A DNA stretch of 64,000 nt, from contig NZ_QPJT01000012.1 in assembly GCF_003337415.1 (NCBI RefSeq), forward strand, positions 83,931-147,930. The letters run 5' to 3'. Of this stretch, positions 27,754-36,953 are shown in pieces. The position numbers and the translations under genes were made by a program. Below the pieces are notes generated by a model. It was not told the origin of the DNA. It searched no databases and was given only the letters and a program-made list of their open reading frames with translations. The first letter of the stretch is position 1; the number at the start of each line of letters is the position of its first letter. The DNA is from Anaerobacterium chartisolvens. GTDB lineage: Bacteria; Bacillota; Clostridia; Acetivibrionales; DSM-27016.

Positions 27754-28437
27754 TCAAGCATTTATAAGCCCTCTTTCAGTCAAGCTGGTATATCTGTCCC
27801 CCGCCACTATAATATGATCAATCACTTTAATTGATATTGCCTCAAGTGCCGTGATTATTCTTTTAGTTGCTTCAAGGTCTGATTGCGACGGCCTTAAGCT
27901 GCCCCCGGGATGATTATGTGCAAGTATTACGCCGCTGGCCTGATGCCTCAGCGCAGCCTCAACAATCAATCTTGGGTACACAGGCGCTTCATTTATTGTA
28001 CCCTCATGTACCAGAGCAGAATAGTTTACCCTGTTTTGAGAATCCAGGCATATTACAAAAAAAGCCTCGTAAATCCTGCCTGCAAACAGAGAAACCGCGT
28101 ACTCCCCCGCTTTTAACGAGCTGTTAAGCAGGGGCTTGTCTCTCCACTTATCTTTAAAATATCTTCTTGCCAGCGACGGAACAAGAGATGCCAGAATTGC
28201 GGTATTCTCACTGACCCCGCACCTTTTGCAGATATCCTCCGGGCCGGCCTCAAACAGCCCCGAAAGAGACCCAAATTCCTTTATCATTTTATGTGCAAGC
28301 TCATTTGTATCCTTCATAGGTATGCAGAAAAAAAGAAGCATTTCCAGCACCTGATGATCCTCAAACGCATCAAGCCCTTCCCTTAAGTACCTCGCTTTTA
28401 CTCTTTGCCGGTGTCCCTCATGCAGCTTTTTATCCAT
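27754..28437 (-). CDS. radC: RadC family JAB-domain protein
   Basis: A 227-residue RadC-type protein. The N-terminal part (HEGHRQRVKARYLREGLDAFEDHQVLEMLLFF) and helix-hairpin-helix region (about 40-75) precede a C-terminal JAB/MPN domain whose metal motif AHNHPGGSLRPSQSD (about 178-192) is intact. RadC was named from an E. coli repair phenotype later reassigned; its actual role is uncertain. I start at the second of two adjacent ATGs, seven bases after GGAGG, dropping about 41 extra codons. A 140-bp gap separates it from the DUF421 gene upstream. Confidence 0.88.
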   Translation of the reverse strand: MDKKLHEGHRQRVKARYLREGLDAFEDHQVLEMLLFFCIPMKDTNELAHKMIKEFGSLSGLFEAGPEDICKRCGVSENTAILASLVPSLARRYFKDKWRDKPLLNSSLKAGEYAVSLFAGRIYEAFFVICLDSQNRVNYSALVHEGTINEAPVYPRLIVEAALRHQASGVILAHNHPGGSLRPSQSDLEATKRIITALEAISIKVIDHIIVAGDRYTSLTERGLINA

Positions 28438-28577
28438 CATTTCCCCTCCAGACAGGAATATCCTATCCAAAACGCTCTGCAGTCCTCTTAATACCTTCAA
28501 ATATTCTCCATCCTGCAGTAAATTCCCTTCCTGCTGAAGCAAATTCTGTGGCATGTCCAAATAAAAGTATTATGCTT

Positions 28578-29291
28578 TCAATGCCTTATATTGTGTATGT
28601 CCTTTATATCATCCTTGCCCCTTGATATATATAGCTGCCCATCAGTATTTATTGCCGCATAAAATACATCTCTTTCTGAGCTTATGCTGCTTTTTTCGAG
28701 CTGATTATGCAGCCATTCCTTGCTCAAATTCAATTGGACCAGGTTTTCCTCGTATATTTCTCCTTCAACAATCAAAGGGATGCATAATCCCTTATAATTT
28801 GTGTTGAGCTTTATTTCCTTTGGAGTTAACGGCTGATACTGGGATTTCTTAAGTATACTGAGCTGTCCTGTGGACTCTATTATGGCAAACTCTATTTCAC
28901 TGACATCAAAAACCTCTTTTTCCCGGAGCATCATAAGTATTGTATCAATGCTATACTTCAGTTTTCTTAAGTTTTCTTTTACAAATTGTCCGTTCTCTAT
29001 AACAACAACAGGCTCAAAGGTAAGCAGCTTCCCCAGCCTTTTGCTCTTTATAATAAGAACTCCGTAAAAATATTGCATAAGTATTATCAGCACCACAGCA
29101 TATGCAACGGGCAAATGCTTTATATCAGGCTCCGCTATGTCGGCACCAACCACTGAAGCTAAAGTTATAATTACCAAAAAATCAAACACAGGAATTTCAC
29201 CTATTTTCCTTCTTCCCGAGAGCAGTGTCATTACCAGAAACAAAAGCATTATAGAGATAATCCTTGCTGTAAGCATTAAATAAGTCATCAT
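28578..29291 (-). CDS. DUF421 membrane protein (YetF/YrbG family)
   Basis: A 237-residue protein with three N-terminal membrane segments (about residues 4-22, 33-50, 57-77) and a cytoplasmic C-terminal DUF421 domain. The core motif GRRKIGEIPVFDFLVIITLASVVG (about 30-53) and EPVVVIENGQFVKENLRKLKYSIDTILMMLREKEVFDVSEIEFAIIES are typical. In B. subtilis relatives (YetF, YrbG) act in spores or membranes with unclear function. The start is the first of two ATGs nine bases after AAAGGAGGT. Confidence 0.85.
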   Translation of the reverse strand: MMTYLMLTARIISIMLLFLVMTLLSGRRKIGEIPVFDFLVIITLASVVGADIAEPDIKHLPVAYAVVLIILMQYFYGVLIIKSKRLGKLLTFEPVVVIENGQFVKENLRKLKYSIDTILMMLREKEVFDVSEIEFAIIESTGQLSILKKSQYQPLTPKEIKLNTNYKGLCIPLIVEGEIYEENLVQLNLSKEWLHNQLEKSSISSERDVFYAAINTDGQLYISRGKDDIKDIHNIRH

Positions 29292-29396
29292 TGAGCTTGC
29301 ACCTCCTTTACCAAGTATTCTATCCACTTTTTAATATTTATTTTAATAAGTTATCCACATTTAAATAACATTCTGATTATAACTGTTTATAACTAC

Positions 29397-29434
29397 AAAA
29401 ATACGGCACCTCATATTTTGAGATGCCGTATTTT
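29397..29434 (-). terminator. Terminator of the Bce-type ABC operon
   Basis: AAAATACGGCA-C-CTCA pairs with TGAG-A-TGCCGTATTTT around a 6-nt loop, 15 of 16 positions complementary. It lies 30 bp after the permease stop and ends in TTTT. Confidence 0.75.
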
Positions 29435-29463
29435 ATAAATCGGGCAAGGACATAGCCGCGTTC

Positions 29464-31512
29464 TTACCACCTGACAATTCTATAATAAGCCTTAGCCGTA
29501 AAGCGGTATACAAATATATATGCAAGTGCAAAAACTACACTTGTCGCCGAAATGCACACTATCGTCAGACCGCCGTTAAACAGTGCAAATGCCTCCAGCA
29601 GCCGTATAATCATATTGCCCGCCGCCGCTACATGCAGAAGGGCTGTGGCAAGCGGAAGGAAAAATATAATAAGTATTTGCTTGTTTATTGTGCTCTTCAC
29701 CTCATCGTCACTCATGCCCACCTTTTGCATAATGACAAAACGATCCCTATCGTCAAAGCCCTCGGATATCTGCTTAAAGTAAATAATCAAAATTGTGTTT
29801 GTCAGAAAAAGTATAGTGAAGAAGGCTCCCAGGAAAAGCAGTCCCCCAAACATACCGTTGCTCTGCTGACGGTTGGTGAAAATATTTCTGTAGGAATATC
29901 CCATTCCGGTGTCCAGCCCGTCAGTTGCCGCACTGTAAAGCTGTTTGGACAAGGCTACTGAATAAGCTGCACAGTCGCTATTGTCCCCCTTGAGGTTAAT
30001 AACGGTAGTAAATGAGAAGCACTTACCCCTATCATTAGAGCTGCTGCCCGCAGACGGATTAATTACCGCCCTCAGCTCAAGAGCTGCGGCATCATCCGAG
30101 GCCACAATAAACAGCCTTGTCTTGCTTACGGAATTTTTGCCTGCGGTAAATTTTGTGCCTGAAATAATCTCTTTTACAGCATATGTTGTTCCCTGAATGG
30201 TAAGCTGTGAGTGGCTTCCTATATCATCATCGGTCAGAAGCAGCAGCTCATGGCTCCCAAGATCTTCTTTCTCTCCTGTTACAGCGTTATATTCCTCTTG
30301 TGTTGTTATATAAACATAAAAGTAATTATCATTGTAGTCTTCCGTACCGACACTGATATCTCCATTTTTATTTTTGAATATAAATTCACCGTTTTTTATA
30401 ATAAGGTTGTCACTGAGGGACTTGTAGGTATACATGCTTTCAATGGCAACGCCGTGCTCACGCGCCAGAGCATCAATCGTCTCTCTGGCCTTGTCGGCAT
30501 TGGGAAACTTTGCATAATTTTTATTATAATTTATAGATATAACCAAATCATTTGGATTCTGAACCGAAAGTATCTCCTCCTGTCCGAAATAGAGAGCGCA
30601 GCAGCCCGAAACCGTCACCAGCACCATAGTCGAAAGAATACAGATGTTATAAAGCCCGGAGGCATTTTGCTTTAAACGGTGCATAAGTCCTGATACTGCT
30701 ATGAAGTTTCCCGGTTTGTAATAGTATCCTTTATTCCTTTTCAGAGCGCGGAGCAAAAACACACTTCCCGCAGTAAAGAGCATCCAGGTAGCGATTATAA
30801 CCAGTATAACGGCAGGCCAGAAAAGCAGAAGCGCCGATGCAGGGATTTTGGCTGTAATCGATACGGTGTATGCGGTACACAGAAGAATAAGCCCAATAAT
30901 TGTCAGTGGCACAACGCCTCTTACCTTCTTCTCACCCTTCCTTTTACCTGAAAGCAGCTCCACAGGCTTTGCAAGGCGCACCTGATTAAGGTTATAAATT
31001 GTAGTAAGCACAAATATGCCCGCAAATATCACGGCAGTGACAACAAACGCAGAAGGAGACAGCACGTATTTACTGTTCGGCGCAGTTTTCACGATTTTAA
31101 GCAGCAGCACAAAAGCCAGCTTGCCGAACACTACTCCAAACAGAAACCCCAGTGCCATAGACGCGGTATTGAGCATAGCACTTTCCCATAGAATAATTTT
31201 TCCCACATGGCGCTTTTCCAGACCCAGAACGGCATAAAGCCCGAATTCCTGCTTGCGGCGTTTAATAAGAAAGCTGTTTATATACAGCATGTACGCAATG
31301 GTGAACAAGCTCATTACAACAAGGCCAAACGTCAGCATTGCCTGCATTGTAGGACCAAAGCTCATGTTTGAAATACTTTTTGAGAACACTATGTTTATTA
31401 TTATAAAATACATAGATGACATAATTACCGTTGCAATAACATAAGGGATATACATACCCTTGTTGCGTACCAGATTTGCTCTGGCCAGCTTGCGAAACAA
31501 TCCCTTAACCAA
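29464..31512 (-). CDS. BceB-type ABC transporter permease
   Basis: A permease of about 682 residues with FtsX-like halves. It has an N-terminal segment (RKLARANLVRNKGMYIPYVIATVIMSSMYF), about ten membrane spans, and a large extracellular domain of roughly 200 residues between the central spans (about residues 315-520). This is the hallmark of Bce-type transporters that sense and remove cell-wall-active peptides. The start is uncertain: TTG at 31512 (after GGGGG) is chosen, with GTG at 31521 or TTG at 31518 as alternatives; it overlaps the ATPase stop by 8 bp. The two-component genes directly upstream are its expected partners. Confidence 0.87.
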   Translation of the reverse strand: MVKGLFRKLARANLVRNKGMYIPYVIATVIMSSMYFIIINIVFSKSISNMSFGPTMQAMLTFGLVVMSLFTIAYMLYINSFLIKRRKQEFGLYAVLGLEKRHVGKIILWESAMLNTASMALGFLFGVVFGKLAFVLLLKIVKTAPNSKYVLSPSAFVVTAVIFAGIFVLTTIYNLNQVRLAKPVELLSGKRKGEKKVRGVVPLTIIGLILLCTAYTVSITAKIPASALLLFWPAVILVIIATWMLFTAGSVFLLRALKRNKGYYYKPGNFIAVSGLMHRLKQNASGLYNICILSTMVLVTVSGCCALYFGQEEILSVQNPNDLVISINYNKNYAKFPNADKARETIDALAREHGVAIESMYTYKSLSDNLIIKNGEFIFKNKNGDISVGTEDYNDNYFYVYITTQEEYNAVTGEKEDLGSHELLLLTDDDIGSHSQLTIQGTTYAVKEIISGTKFTAGKNSVSKTRLFIVASDDAAALELRAVINPSAGSSSNDRGKCFSFTTVINLKGDNSDCAAYSVALSKQLYSAATDGLDTGMGYSYRNIFTNRQQSNGMFGGLLFLGAFFTILFLTNTILIIYFKQISEGFDDRDRFVIMQKVGMSDDEVKSTINKQILIIFFLPLATALLHVAAAGNMIIRLLEAFALFNGGLTIVCISATSVVFALAYIFVYRFTAKAYYRIVRW

Positions 31513-32272
31513 TGTCAACACCCCCGTCAGACAAAACCGACAGCGTTGACACGACCTTGTCAAAAAATTCGCGCCGTGTGCTTTCGCCCCTGTACAGCTG
31601 GCTGAAAAGCTCTCCATCCTTTATAAAAAGAACGCGGGAGGCATAGCTTGCCGCCATTGCACTGTGCGTAACCATAAGAATGGTCTGCCCGCTGCCGTTC
31701 AGTTTTACAAATATCTCAAGCAGGTTTGCGGAAGCCTTGGAGTCTAAGGCACCTGTAGGCTCATCGGCCAAAATCAGCTTAGGCTCTGTTATAACTGCTC
31801 TTGCAACAGCGGTGCGCTGCTTTTCTCCGCCTGAAATTTCATACGGGAATTTATCAAGCAGCTGCTGTATCGCCAGATCCTCTGCAAGAGGCTTAAGCCT
31901 TTCCTCCATTTTCTTTACAGGAGTCCCTGCAAGCACAAGCGGAAGAAGAATGTTGTCCTTAACTGAAAAGGTATCCAAGAGGTTAAAGTCCTGAAACACA
32001 AAGCCTAGGTTATTTCTCCTGAACACAGATATTTCTTTGTCCTTTATTGTGCCAAAGCTTTTTCCGTCCATAATAATATCGCCGGAGGTTGGCTTATCAA
32101 GTGAAGCCATGATGTTTAGAAGTGTTGTCTTTCCCGAGCCGGATGCACCCATAACAGCAATAAATTCACCCCTGTTTACCTCAAAGCTTACATCTGTAAG
32201 CGCCGTACACTGTTTCCCTCCCAGCCGTGTATTGTATATCTTTTTTATATGTTGTACTTTTAGCAGTTCCAT
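31505..32272 (-). CDS. BceA-type ABC transporter ATPase
   Basis: A 255-residue ATP-binding subunit of the MacB/LolD/BceA class. Walker A GASGSGKTTLL (about 42-52), the Q-loop FVFQDFNLL, signature ISGGEKQRTAVARA (about 143-156), Walker B LILADEPTGALD and the H-loop MVTHS are all intact. RBS AAGGAG six bases upstream of the ATG. It energises the downstream permease for antimicrobial-peptide detoxification or signalling, inferred from the module's layout. Confidence 0.93.
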   Translation of the reverse strand: MELLKVQHIKKIYNTRLGGKQCTALTDVSFEVNRGEFIAVMGASGSGKTTLLNIMASLDKPTSGDIIMDGKSFGTIKDKEISVFRRNNLGFVFQDFNLLDTFSVKDNILLPLVLAGTPVKKMEERLKPLAEDLAIQQLLDKFPYEISGGEKQRTAVARAVITEPKLILADEPTGALDSKASANLLEIFVKLNGSGQTILMVTHSAMAASYASRVLFIKDGELFSQLYRGESTRREFFDKVVSTLSVLSDGGVDIG

Positions 32273-32331
32273 TTTACACTCCTTAGCCTTATATTAATAA
32301 TTTACCGGTATTTCCTTGTCTTTTAATAAGA

Positions 32332-32406
32332 AGTATAACAAAAGGAGAAGTTCTCCGCCATATACACAGGCTTACACTTCTCCCTTCAAAGCTTACATTA
32401 TTGTAA
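32332..32406 (-). promoter_or_regulatory. BceR-type operator and promoter of the ABC transporter genes
   Basis: TTACA-TTAT-TGTAA at 32393-32406 is a perfect 14-bp inverted repeat matching TNACA-N4-TGTAA, the site described for BceR-like response regulators. A minus-strand TATACT -10 follows at 32332-32337 without a recognisable -35, as expected for an activator-dependent promoter. It lies between the sensor-kinase stop and the ATPase start. Confidence 0.65.
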
Positions 32407-32422
32407 GTTTTATACCGTATTA

Positions 32423-33409
32423 TCATTCCGCCGTCTGAAGCCTGTCGGGGAAGACAATTCTTGCACTGGTACCGGCGCCCGGAGTTGAAGTAATTACTAT
32501 CTCAATTGCGAGCTGATCCGCCACACGCTTTGCCATATAGAGCCCGATACCGCTTGCGCGCTGATCCAGCCTTCCGTTATACCCGGTATATCCCTTTTCA
32601 AAAATACGGGCCAGATCCTCAGAGCGTATCCCAATTCCGGTATCCCGGATAACAAGCCCCTTCCCATCAAGTCCAATTTCTATTGTTCCCCTCAAGGTGT
32701 ATTTTACTGCATTTGAAAGCAGCTGCTCTATTATGAAGCCCAGCCACTTGCTGTCTGTAGTCACCATTTGCTCCATATCGCCCAGCTCTACGGAAAGCTC
32801 GCTGCAACTGAACAGCACAGCAAACTTTTTAAGGCTTTGCCTGACAATTACCCCAATCTCATATTCCCGTATTACAAGATCACTTGACAGATCCTCCAGC
32901 TTTACATATTGCAGGGCCATCTCAACATACCGTTCTATCTTAAACAGCTCCTGCCTGAAAAGAGAGGCATCACCCCTTCCGCTGTCCAAGGCCAGACGCA
33001 TGGCTGAGATGGGAATTTTTATCTGGTGCAGCCACATGGTGTAATAATCCATTTGCTCCGCGTGTGCCGAAGAAATAGCATTTGAATGCTCCTCTGTTAT
33101 CTTGTACAGGCTGCCTGCTATTTGCTGGTACTGCCATTCTATATCATCGTCCGCCCCGGGAAAGCGGTGTGAGTATTGGCCTATGTGCCGGTTTATTTCT
33201 TCGAGCTGCCTCCTCTTGCGCAAAAACCTACTTAAATCATAGGCAAGCCACAGCAAAAACAGGAAGGTACACATTAAGACACCGTACCCCAATATGCCCA
33301 TATCCATCCCGTAAACGTAAAAAACAGCAGAAAACACAGCCACAAAGCACATGTAAAGAAGAATCACAGCCCTTCGGCTTTTAAGATACAGCTTAATCAT
33401 GTACAGCAT
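32423..33409 (-). CDS. Intramembrane-sensing histidine kinase, BceS type
   Basis: A 328-residue sensor kinase. Two membrane segments at about 13-34 and 38-58 are separated by only a few extracellular residues, so it lacks a sensor domain and must read signal through the transporter. The phosphoacceptor is His128 in MWLHQIKIPISAM. The catalytic domain has the N box (LLSNAVKYTL), G1 (IRDTGIGI) and G2 (ASGIGLYMAKRVA) motifs. It overlaps the response regulator gene by 17 bp, and the ABC genes follow downstream after an operator. Confidence 0.9.
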   Translation of the reverse strand: MLYMIKLYLKSRRAVILLYMCFVAVFSAVFYVYGMDMGILGYGVLMCTFLFLLWLAYDLSRFLRKRRQLEEINRHIGQYSHRFPGADDDIEWQYQQIAGSLYKITEEHSNAISSAHAEQMDYYTMWLHQIKIPISAMRLALDSGRGDASLFRQELFKIERYVEMALQYVKLEDLSSDLVIREYEIGVIVRQSLKKFAVLFSCSELSVELGDMEQMVTTDSKWLGFIIEQLLSNAVKYTLRGTIEIGLDGKGLVIRDTGIGIRSEDLARIFEKGYTGYNGRLDQRASGIGLYMAKRVADQLAIEIVITSTPGAGTSARIVFPDRLQTAE

Positions 33410-34067
33410 ACCCTATACCCTTTTTCGTTGTGATAAAGTCCGAAAGCCCTATGTCCTCAAGCTTCCTTCTGAGGCGGTTAATGTTCACGGTAAGCGTATT
33501 TCCATCTATAAAGCTGTCACTGTCCCACAGGGCTTGCATGAGCTGCTCCCTTGATACAATATTATTCTTGTTTTCAATAAGTAATCGCATAATTCTCAGC
33601 TCATTCCTCGTAAGCTCTATGCTCTGATTTCCATATATAAGCTCCCCACGTCCCACATCAAGCTCAGCTTCCCCTGCTTCAAGAACAGACCTGTCACTGT
33701 AGTAGCTATAAGTTCTCCTCAACAGGGCATGTATTTTTGCAATAAGCACATCCATAGAGAACGGCTTTGTTACATAGTCATCTCCGCCCATATTTACAGC
33801 CATTACAATGTCCATATTCTCCGCATGTGAGGATAAAAACAGAATAGGCGTGCTGGATTTCTTGCGTATCTGTGCGCACCAATAATATCCGTTATAGAAA
33901 GGCAGAGAAATATCAAGCAGCACAATATGAGGCTGATTACTGTCAAATTCAGCCATAACATTTTGAAAATCCGTAACAGCACTTGCATGAAAGCCCCATT
34001 TCCTCATATTGTCAGACAGCAGGCCTGCTATCGTCATATCATCCTCGACAATCAGTATACGATACAC
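33393..34067 (-). CDS. Response regulator, OmpR/BceR type
   Basis: A 224-residue regulator with a receiver domain (acidic pair at residues 9-10, phosphoacceptor Asp52 in VLLDISLP, Lys in TKPFS about 101) and a C-terminal winged-helix DNA-binding domain (ELTRNELRIMRLLIENKNNIVSREQLMQALW, NINRLRRKLED). GTG start at 34065-34067 after GGGGG. It heads the two-component/transporter unit and is expected to bind the TTACA-N4-TGTAA site upstream of the ABC genes. Confidence 0.92.
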   Translation of the reverse strand: MYRILIVEDDMTIAGLLSDNMRKWGFHASAVTDFQNVMAEFDSNQPHIVLLDISLPFYNGYYWCAQIRKKSSTPILFLSSHAENMDIVMAVNMGGDDYVTKPFSMDVLIAKIHALLRRTYSYYSDRSVLEAGEAELDVGRGELIYGNQSIELTRNELRIMRLLIENKNNIVSREQLMQALWDSDSFIDGNTLTVNINRLRRKLEDIGLSDFITTKKGIGYAVHD

Positions 34068-34257
34068 CGCACACCCCCGCGTTTACATCTTTTACTATAC
34101 TTAATTGCTTCATTCCGATTACATCCTGTATAAATAATTTTCACCAAGTATATCATAAATAATTCAAAAGTAAAAGCATGTGCTGTGCCATTAATTATAG
34201 TCATCCGGCAAATAATTGCGGCATTTTTTTGGAGTATTATTAAACATTAATTTCACT

Positions 34258-34743
34258 TTATCCTGCAAGCATAATATTAAATTTAGATAATTCTCTTGTA
34301 GTTTTAGTTTTTTTATATAATCCAAGCATCTCCATTGTCGCACAATACTTGTCTGCCATACATACAACAAAAGACTCTTTATACTTCGGAAACAAGAATA
34401 GTGTAGCTGGCCACATATGTTTTTTAATGATATCCTGTTCAAGCTTTGTTAACTCAAAATGTGTGTTTGCTTCTTTGAGTGCTAACTTGCTATGGGTAAA
34501 AATATTATAAATAATAGATTTTGTATCTTTTGTTCTAAAATCATGAAGCAATGCGCCTCTTGCTGCATTATTCTCATTTAAGCCCAATCGTTTGCATATG
34601 ACATAGCTTATATAAGAAGTATACACCAAATGGTTTAATAGAGTTGCATTTTTTGAATGCTGTTCCAGTTTATCCATTGATTGAACAATGGGATTCTCAA
34701 TAAGCTCTGCAATTGCTTGATTAAATTCATCTATATACTTCAT
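34258..34743 (-). CDS. HD-domain phosphohydrolase-like protein
   Basis: A 161-residue protein. Metal-binding HD superfamily residues are visible as the His in LLNHLVYTSYI (about 39), the HD pair in GALLHDFR, and His in IIKKHMWP (about 108), with a later Asp in VVCMADKYC. The substrate is unknown; relatives are nucleotidases or phosphatases. The start is uncertain between 34743 (chosen, AAGGG 11 bases upstream) and 34752 (too close to that site). It is last in the surface-glycan gene set, 63 bp after glf, though a functional link is not shown. Confidence 0.68.
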   Translation of the reverse strand: MKYIDEFNQAIAELIENPIVQSMDKLEQHSKNATLLNHLVYTSYISYVICKRLGLNENNAARGALLHDFRTKDTKSIIYNIFTHSKLALKEANTHFELTKLEQDIIKKHMWPATLFLFPKYKESFVVCMADKYCATMEMLGLYKKTKTTRELSKFNIMLAG

Positions 34744-34805
34744 TTCTAACATATCCCTTCTTAAATTTAGACTTAATATTATTTACTTTGAAACACATTC
34801 GCATG

Positions 34806-35900
34806 TTATAATCTGGCTATTACATTTAATGCTGACTCAATCACCTTGTCCATATCATAATACTTGTAGCTTCCTAATCTTCCTCCAAAAATTACATTAA
34901 TTTCTTTTGCCGCAAGGTAGCTATATTTAGTATACACCTCATTGTTGTATGTGTCATTTATCGGATAATAAGGCTCTTTGTCAATATTCCATTCATCGCT
35001 GTACTCATAGCTAATAACTGTTTTTTCTTGTTTACCAAACTCAAAATGCTTGTGTTCGATACTGCGGGTATAAGGAATATCCCTGTGAGTATAATTTATA
35101 ACTGCATTACCTTGAAAATTATCCGTATTTAAAATCTTGTTTTCAAATCTAATACTTCTGTACTGTAATGGACCGTAACAGTAATAAAAGTATCTGTCTA
35201 TGGCTCCAGTATATACAACAGTTTTGGCCAAGCTGTCAAAATGCTCTTTTTGGTCCAAGTAATCTACCGAAAGATATATTTTGGTACCCTCTAGCATTTT
35301 TTCGCAGATTTGTGTGTATCCACCGATAGGAATGCCTTGATAGGTATCATTAAAATAATTGTTATCATATTGAAACCTTACGGGTAATCTTTTAATAATA
35401 AATGCCGGAAGCTCCTTGCAGCTTCGGCCCCATTGCTTCTCAGTATATCCTTCTATTAATTTTTCATATATATCTCTGCCAACAAGGGAAATCGCCATTT
35501 CCTCAAGATTTTTAGGATACTCCCCAATTTGGCTTGATTGCTCTCTTATTTTTTCTTTTGCTTCATCTGGAGTAACAGCCCCCCACATTTTGTTAAATGT
35601 GTTCATATTAAACGGAAGATTGTATATTTCCCCCTTGTAGTTAGCAAGAGGGCTATTAATGAAGTTATTAAAGTCAGCAAACCGGTTGATATAATCCCAT
35701 ATTTTTTTATTTGACGTATGGAAAATATGAGCGCCATATTTATGGACATTGATATTCTCAATATTTTCAGTATAAATGTTTCCGCCTATGTGACTGCGTT
35801 TTTCTATCACTAAGCATTTTTTACCTCTGCTTGTCATTTCACTGGCAAATACACAGCCGAATAATCCTGCTCCTACTATTAAATAATCAAATTTATTCAT
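34806..35900 (-). CDS. glf: UDP-galactopyranose mutase
   Basis: A 364-residue flavoenzyme that interconverts UDP-galactopyranose and UDP-galactofuranose, providing Galf for cell-surface glycans. The FAD motif VGAGLFGCVFASEM is near residue 8, IEKRSHIGGNIYTE near 31 and NVHKYGAHIFHTS near 53. Conserved active-site segments EKQWGRS and RPIPI-like NDTYQGIPIGGYTQ follow. The ATG at 35898-35900 has GGAG eight bases upstream; 20 further in-frame codons are dropped. Its first 8 bp overlap the flippase-like gene, so the two are translationally coupled. Confidence 0.95.
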   Translation of the reverse strand: MNKFDYLIVGAGLFGCVFASEMTSRGKKCLVIEKRSHIGGNIYTENIENINVHKYGAHIFHTSNKKIWDYINRFADFNNFINSPLANYKGEIYNLPFNMNTFNKMWGAVTPDEAKEKIREQSSQIGEYPKNLEEMAISLVGRDIYEKLIEGYTEKQWGRSCKELPAFIIKRLPVRFQYDNNYFNDTYQGIPIGGYTQICEKMLEGTKIYLSVDYLDQKEHFDSLAKTVVYTGAIDRYFYYCYGPLQYRSIRFENKILNTDNFQGNAVINYTHRDIPYTRSIEHKHFEFGKQEKTVISYEYSDEWNIDKEPYYPINDTYNNEVYTKYSYLAAKEINVIFGGRLGSYKYYDMDKVIESALNVIARL

Positions 35901-36942
35901 GTAACAAACTCCTATTCCGTATAAATTTCCTATTAAATAGTACAACAAATATCCCCACAATAAAGATTAGATAAAAACTAGCACTTCTTGTAATAATCAT
36001 TGAGGCAGCCAAATATTTTTTCGTAAATATACTTCTTAAAGCACTTATATAAATAAGCTCCGTTATACCTTGAGCTCCAGGTATTGGCAGCATATCTACC
36101 GCCACATAAATTGCAGCTTGGATATAAAGTATAGTAAAAATACTTTTACCTTCCAAAGGCAGTCCTAAGTAAATAAAAACGGGGATCAGTAAAAGCGAGG
36201 ATCTTTGTATAAATGTCAGCAAAGTCAAAACTCCCATTTTAAGCTTATTTTTAAACAAAAAATCCACCGAATCTTTATATCCTTCTATAAACGAATCTAT
36301 TTTTTCGTTACGGCAGTTATTCTCTTTTAATATTTTTAATTTTATTAATAATCTCATGAGTTTATGGATAATAGATTTTGTTTTTTCAGGTATCAGCATA
36401 AAAGCAAGTATCACAAAAAGAATTAAAATATTTAACGCTAACCCCAGATAATACACCCATATATAAACACCAAAGTATTCAGTAATGCCTTTTGACCAAA
36501 AAAGGAATAATGCTATCCCCATAATGACCATAACTAGTTTATAAAAAAGTGCCATAGATAAAAGAGCTACTGTGCTTTTAGCGGCGTCGTTTCCATCCTT
36601 TGCCATATAATAAAGCTGAGCCGGCTGTCCGCCTGAGGCAGAAGGCGTTATTCCCGAATAAAAATATCCGATTAATACGTATTTTAAGCATCTAAATATA
36701 GATAGCTTTTTATGCTTTAGCTTTAACAGTATCCATAAAATAATGCTTTCTGTATACACAAATACCAGTGCAGCCGTAAGACAAAGGAGACTCACAAATA
36801 AAGATACATTACCGAGGCTTTTTATTAAATCCGATATGTTATTTCCATAGAATATTGTATAGCCTGTAAGAAAGGCTACCATTAAAAACAGCAGCCCATT
36901 TACAAATGCTTTATGTTTTTTTAAAAAAGTAAGTATTTTCAT
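35893..36942 (-). CDS. Flippase-like membrane protein (UPF0104 / lysylphosphatidylglycerol synthase TM family)
   Basis: A 349-residue polytopic membrane protein with about eight hydrophobic segments. The family motif GYFYSGITPSASGGQPAQLYYM (about 92-113) and PIPGAQGITELIYI (about 287-300) identify the LPG_synthase_TM/UPF0104 family. Only the membrane part is present; the soluble lysyltransferase domain of MprF is absent, so it probably does not aminoacylate lipids. Placed between a GT2 glycosyltransferase and glf, it may move a lipid-linked glycan across the membrane, which is inference. Confidence 0.82.
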   Translation of the reverse strand: MKILTFLKKHKAFVNGLLFLMVAFLTGYTIFYGNNISDLIKSLGNVSLFVSLLCLTAALVFVYTESIILWILLKLKHKKLSIFRCLKYVLIGYFYSGITPSASGGQPAQLYYMAKDGNDAAKSTVALLSMALFYKLVMVIMGIALFLFWSKGITEYFGVYIWVYYLGLALNILILFVILAFMLIPEKTKSIIHKLMRLLIKLKILKENNCRNEKIDSFIEGYKDSVDFLFKNKLKMGVLTLLTFIQRSSLLLIPVFIYLGLPLEGKSIFTILYIQAAIYVAVDMLPIPGAQGITELIYISALRSIFTKKYLAASMIITRSASFYLIFIVGIFVVLFNRKFIRNRSLLHE

Positions 36943-36953
36943 TTAATCTCCCT

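Noticed and set aside
29351..29359. Isolated TTATCCACA (perfect DnaA box) near the DUF421 gene
   Set aside because: Single site without a cluster; expected occasionally by chance.
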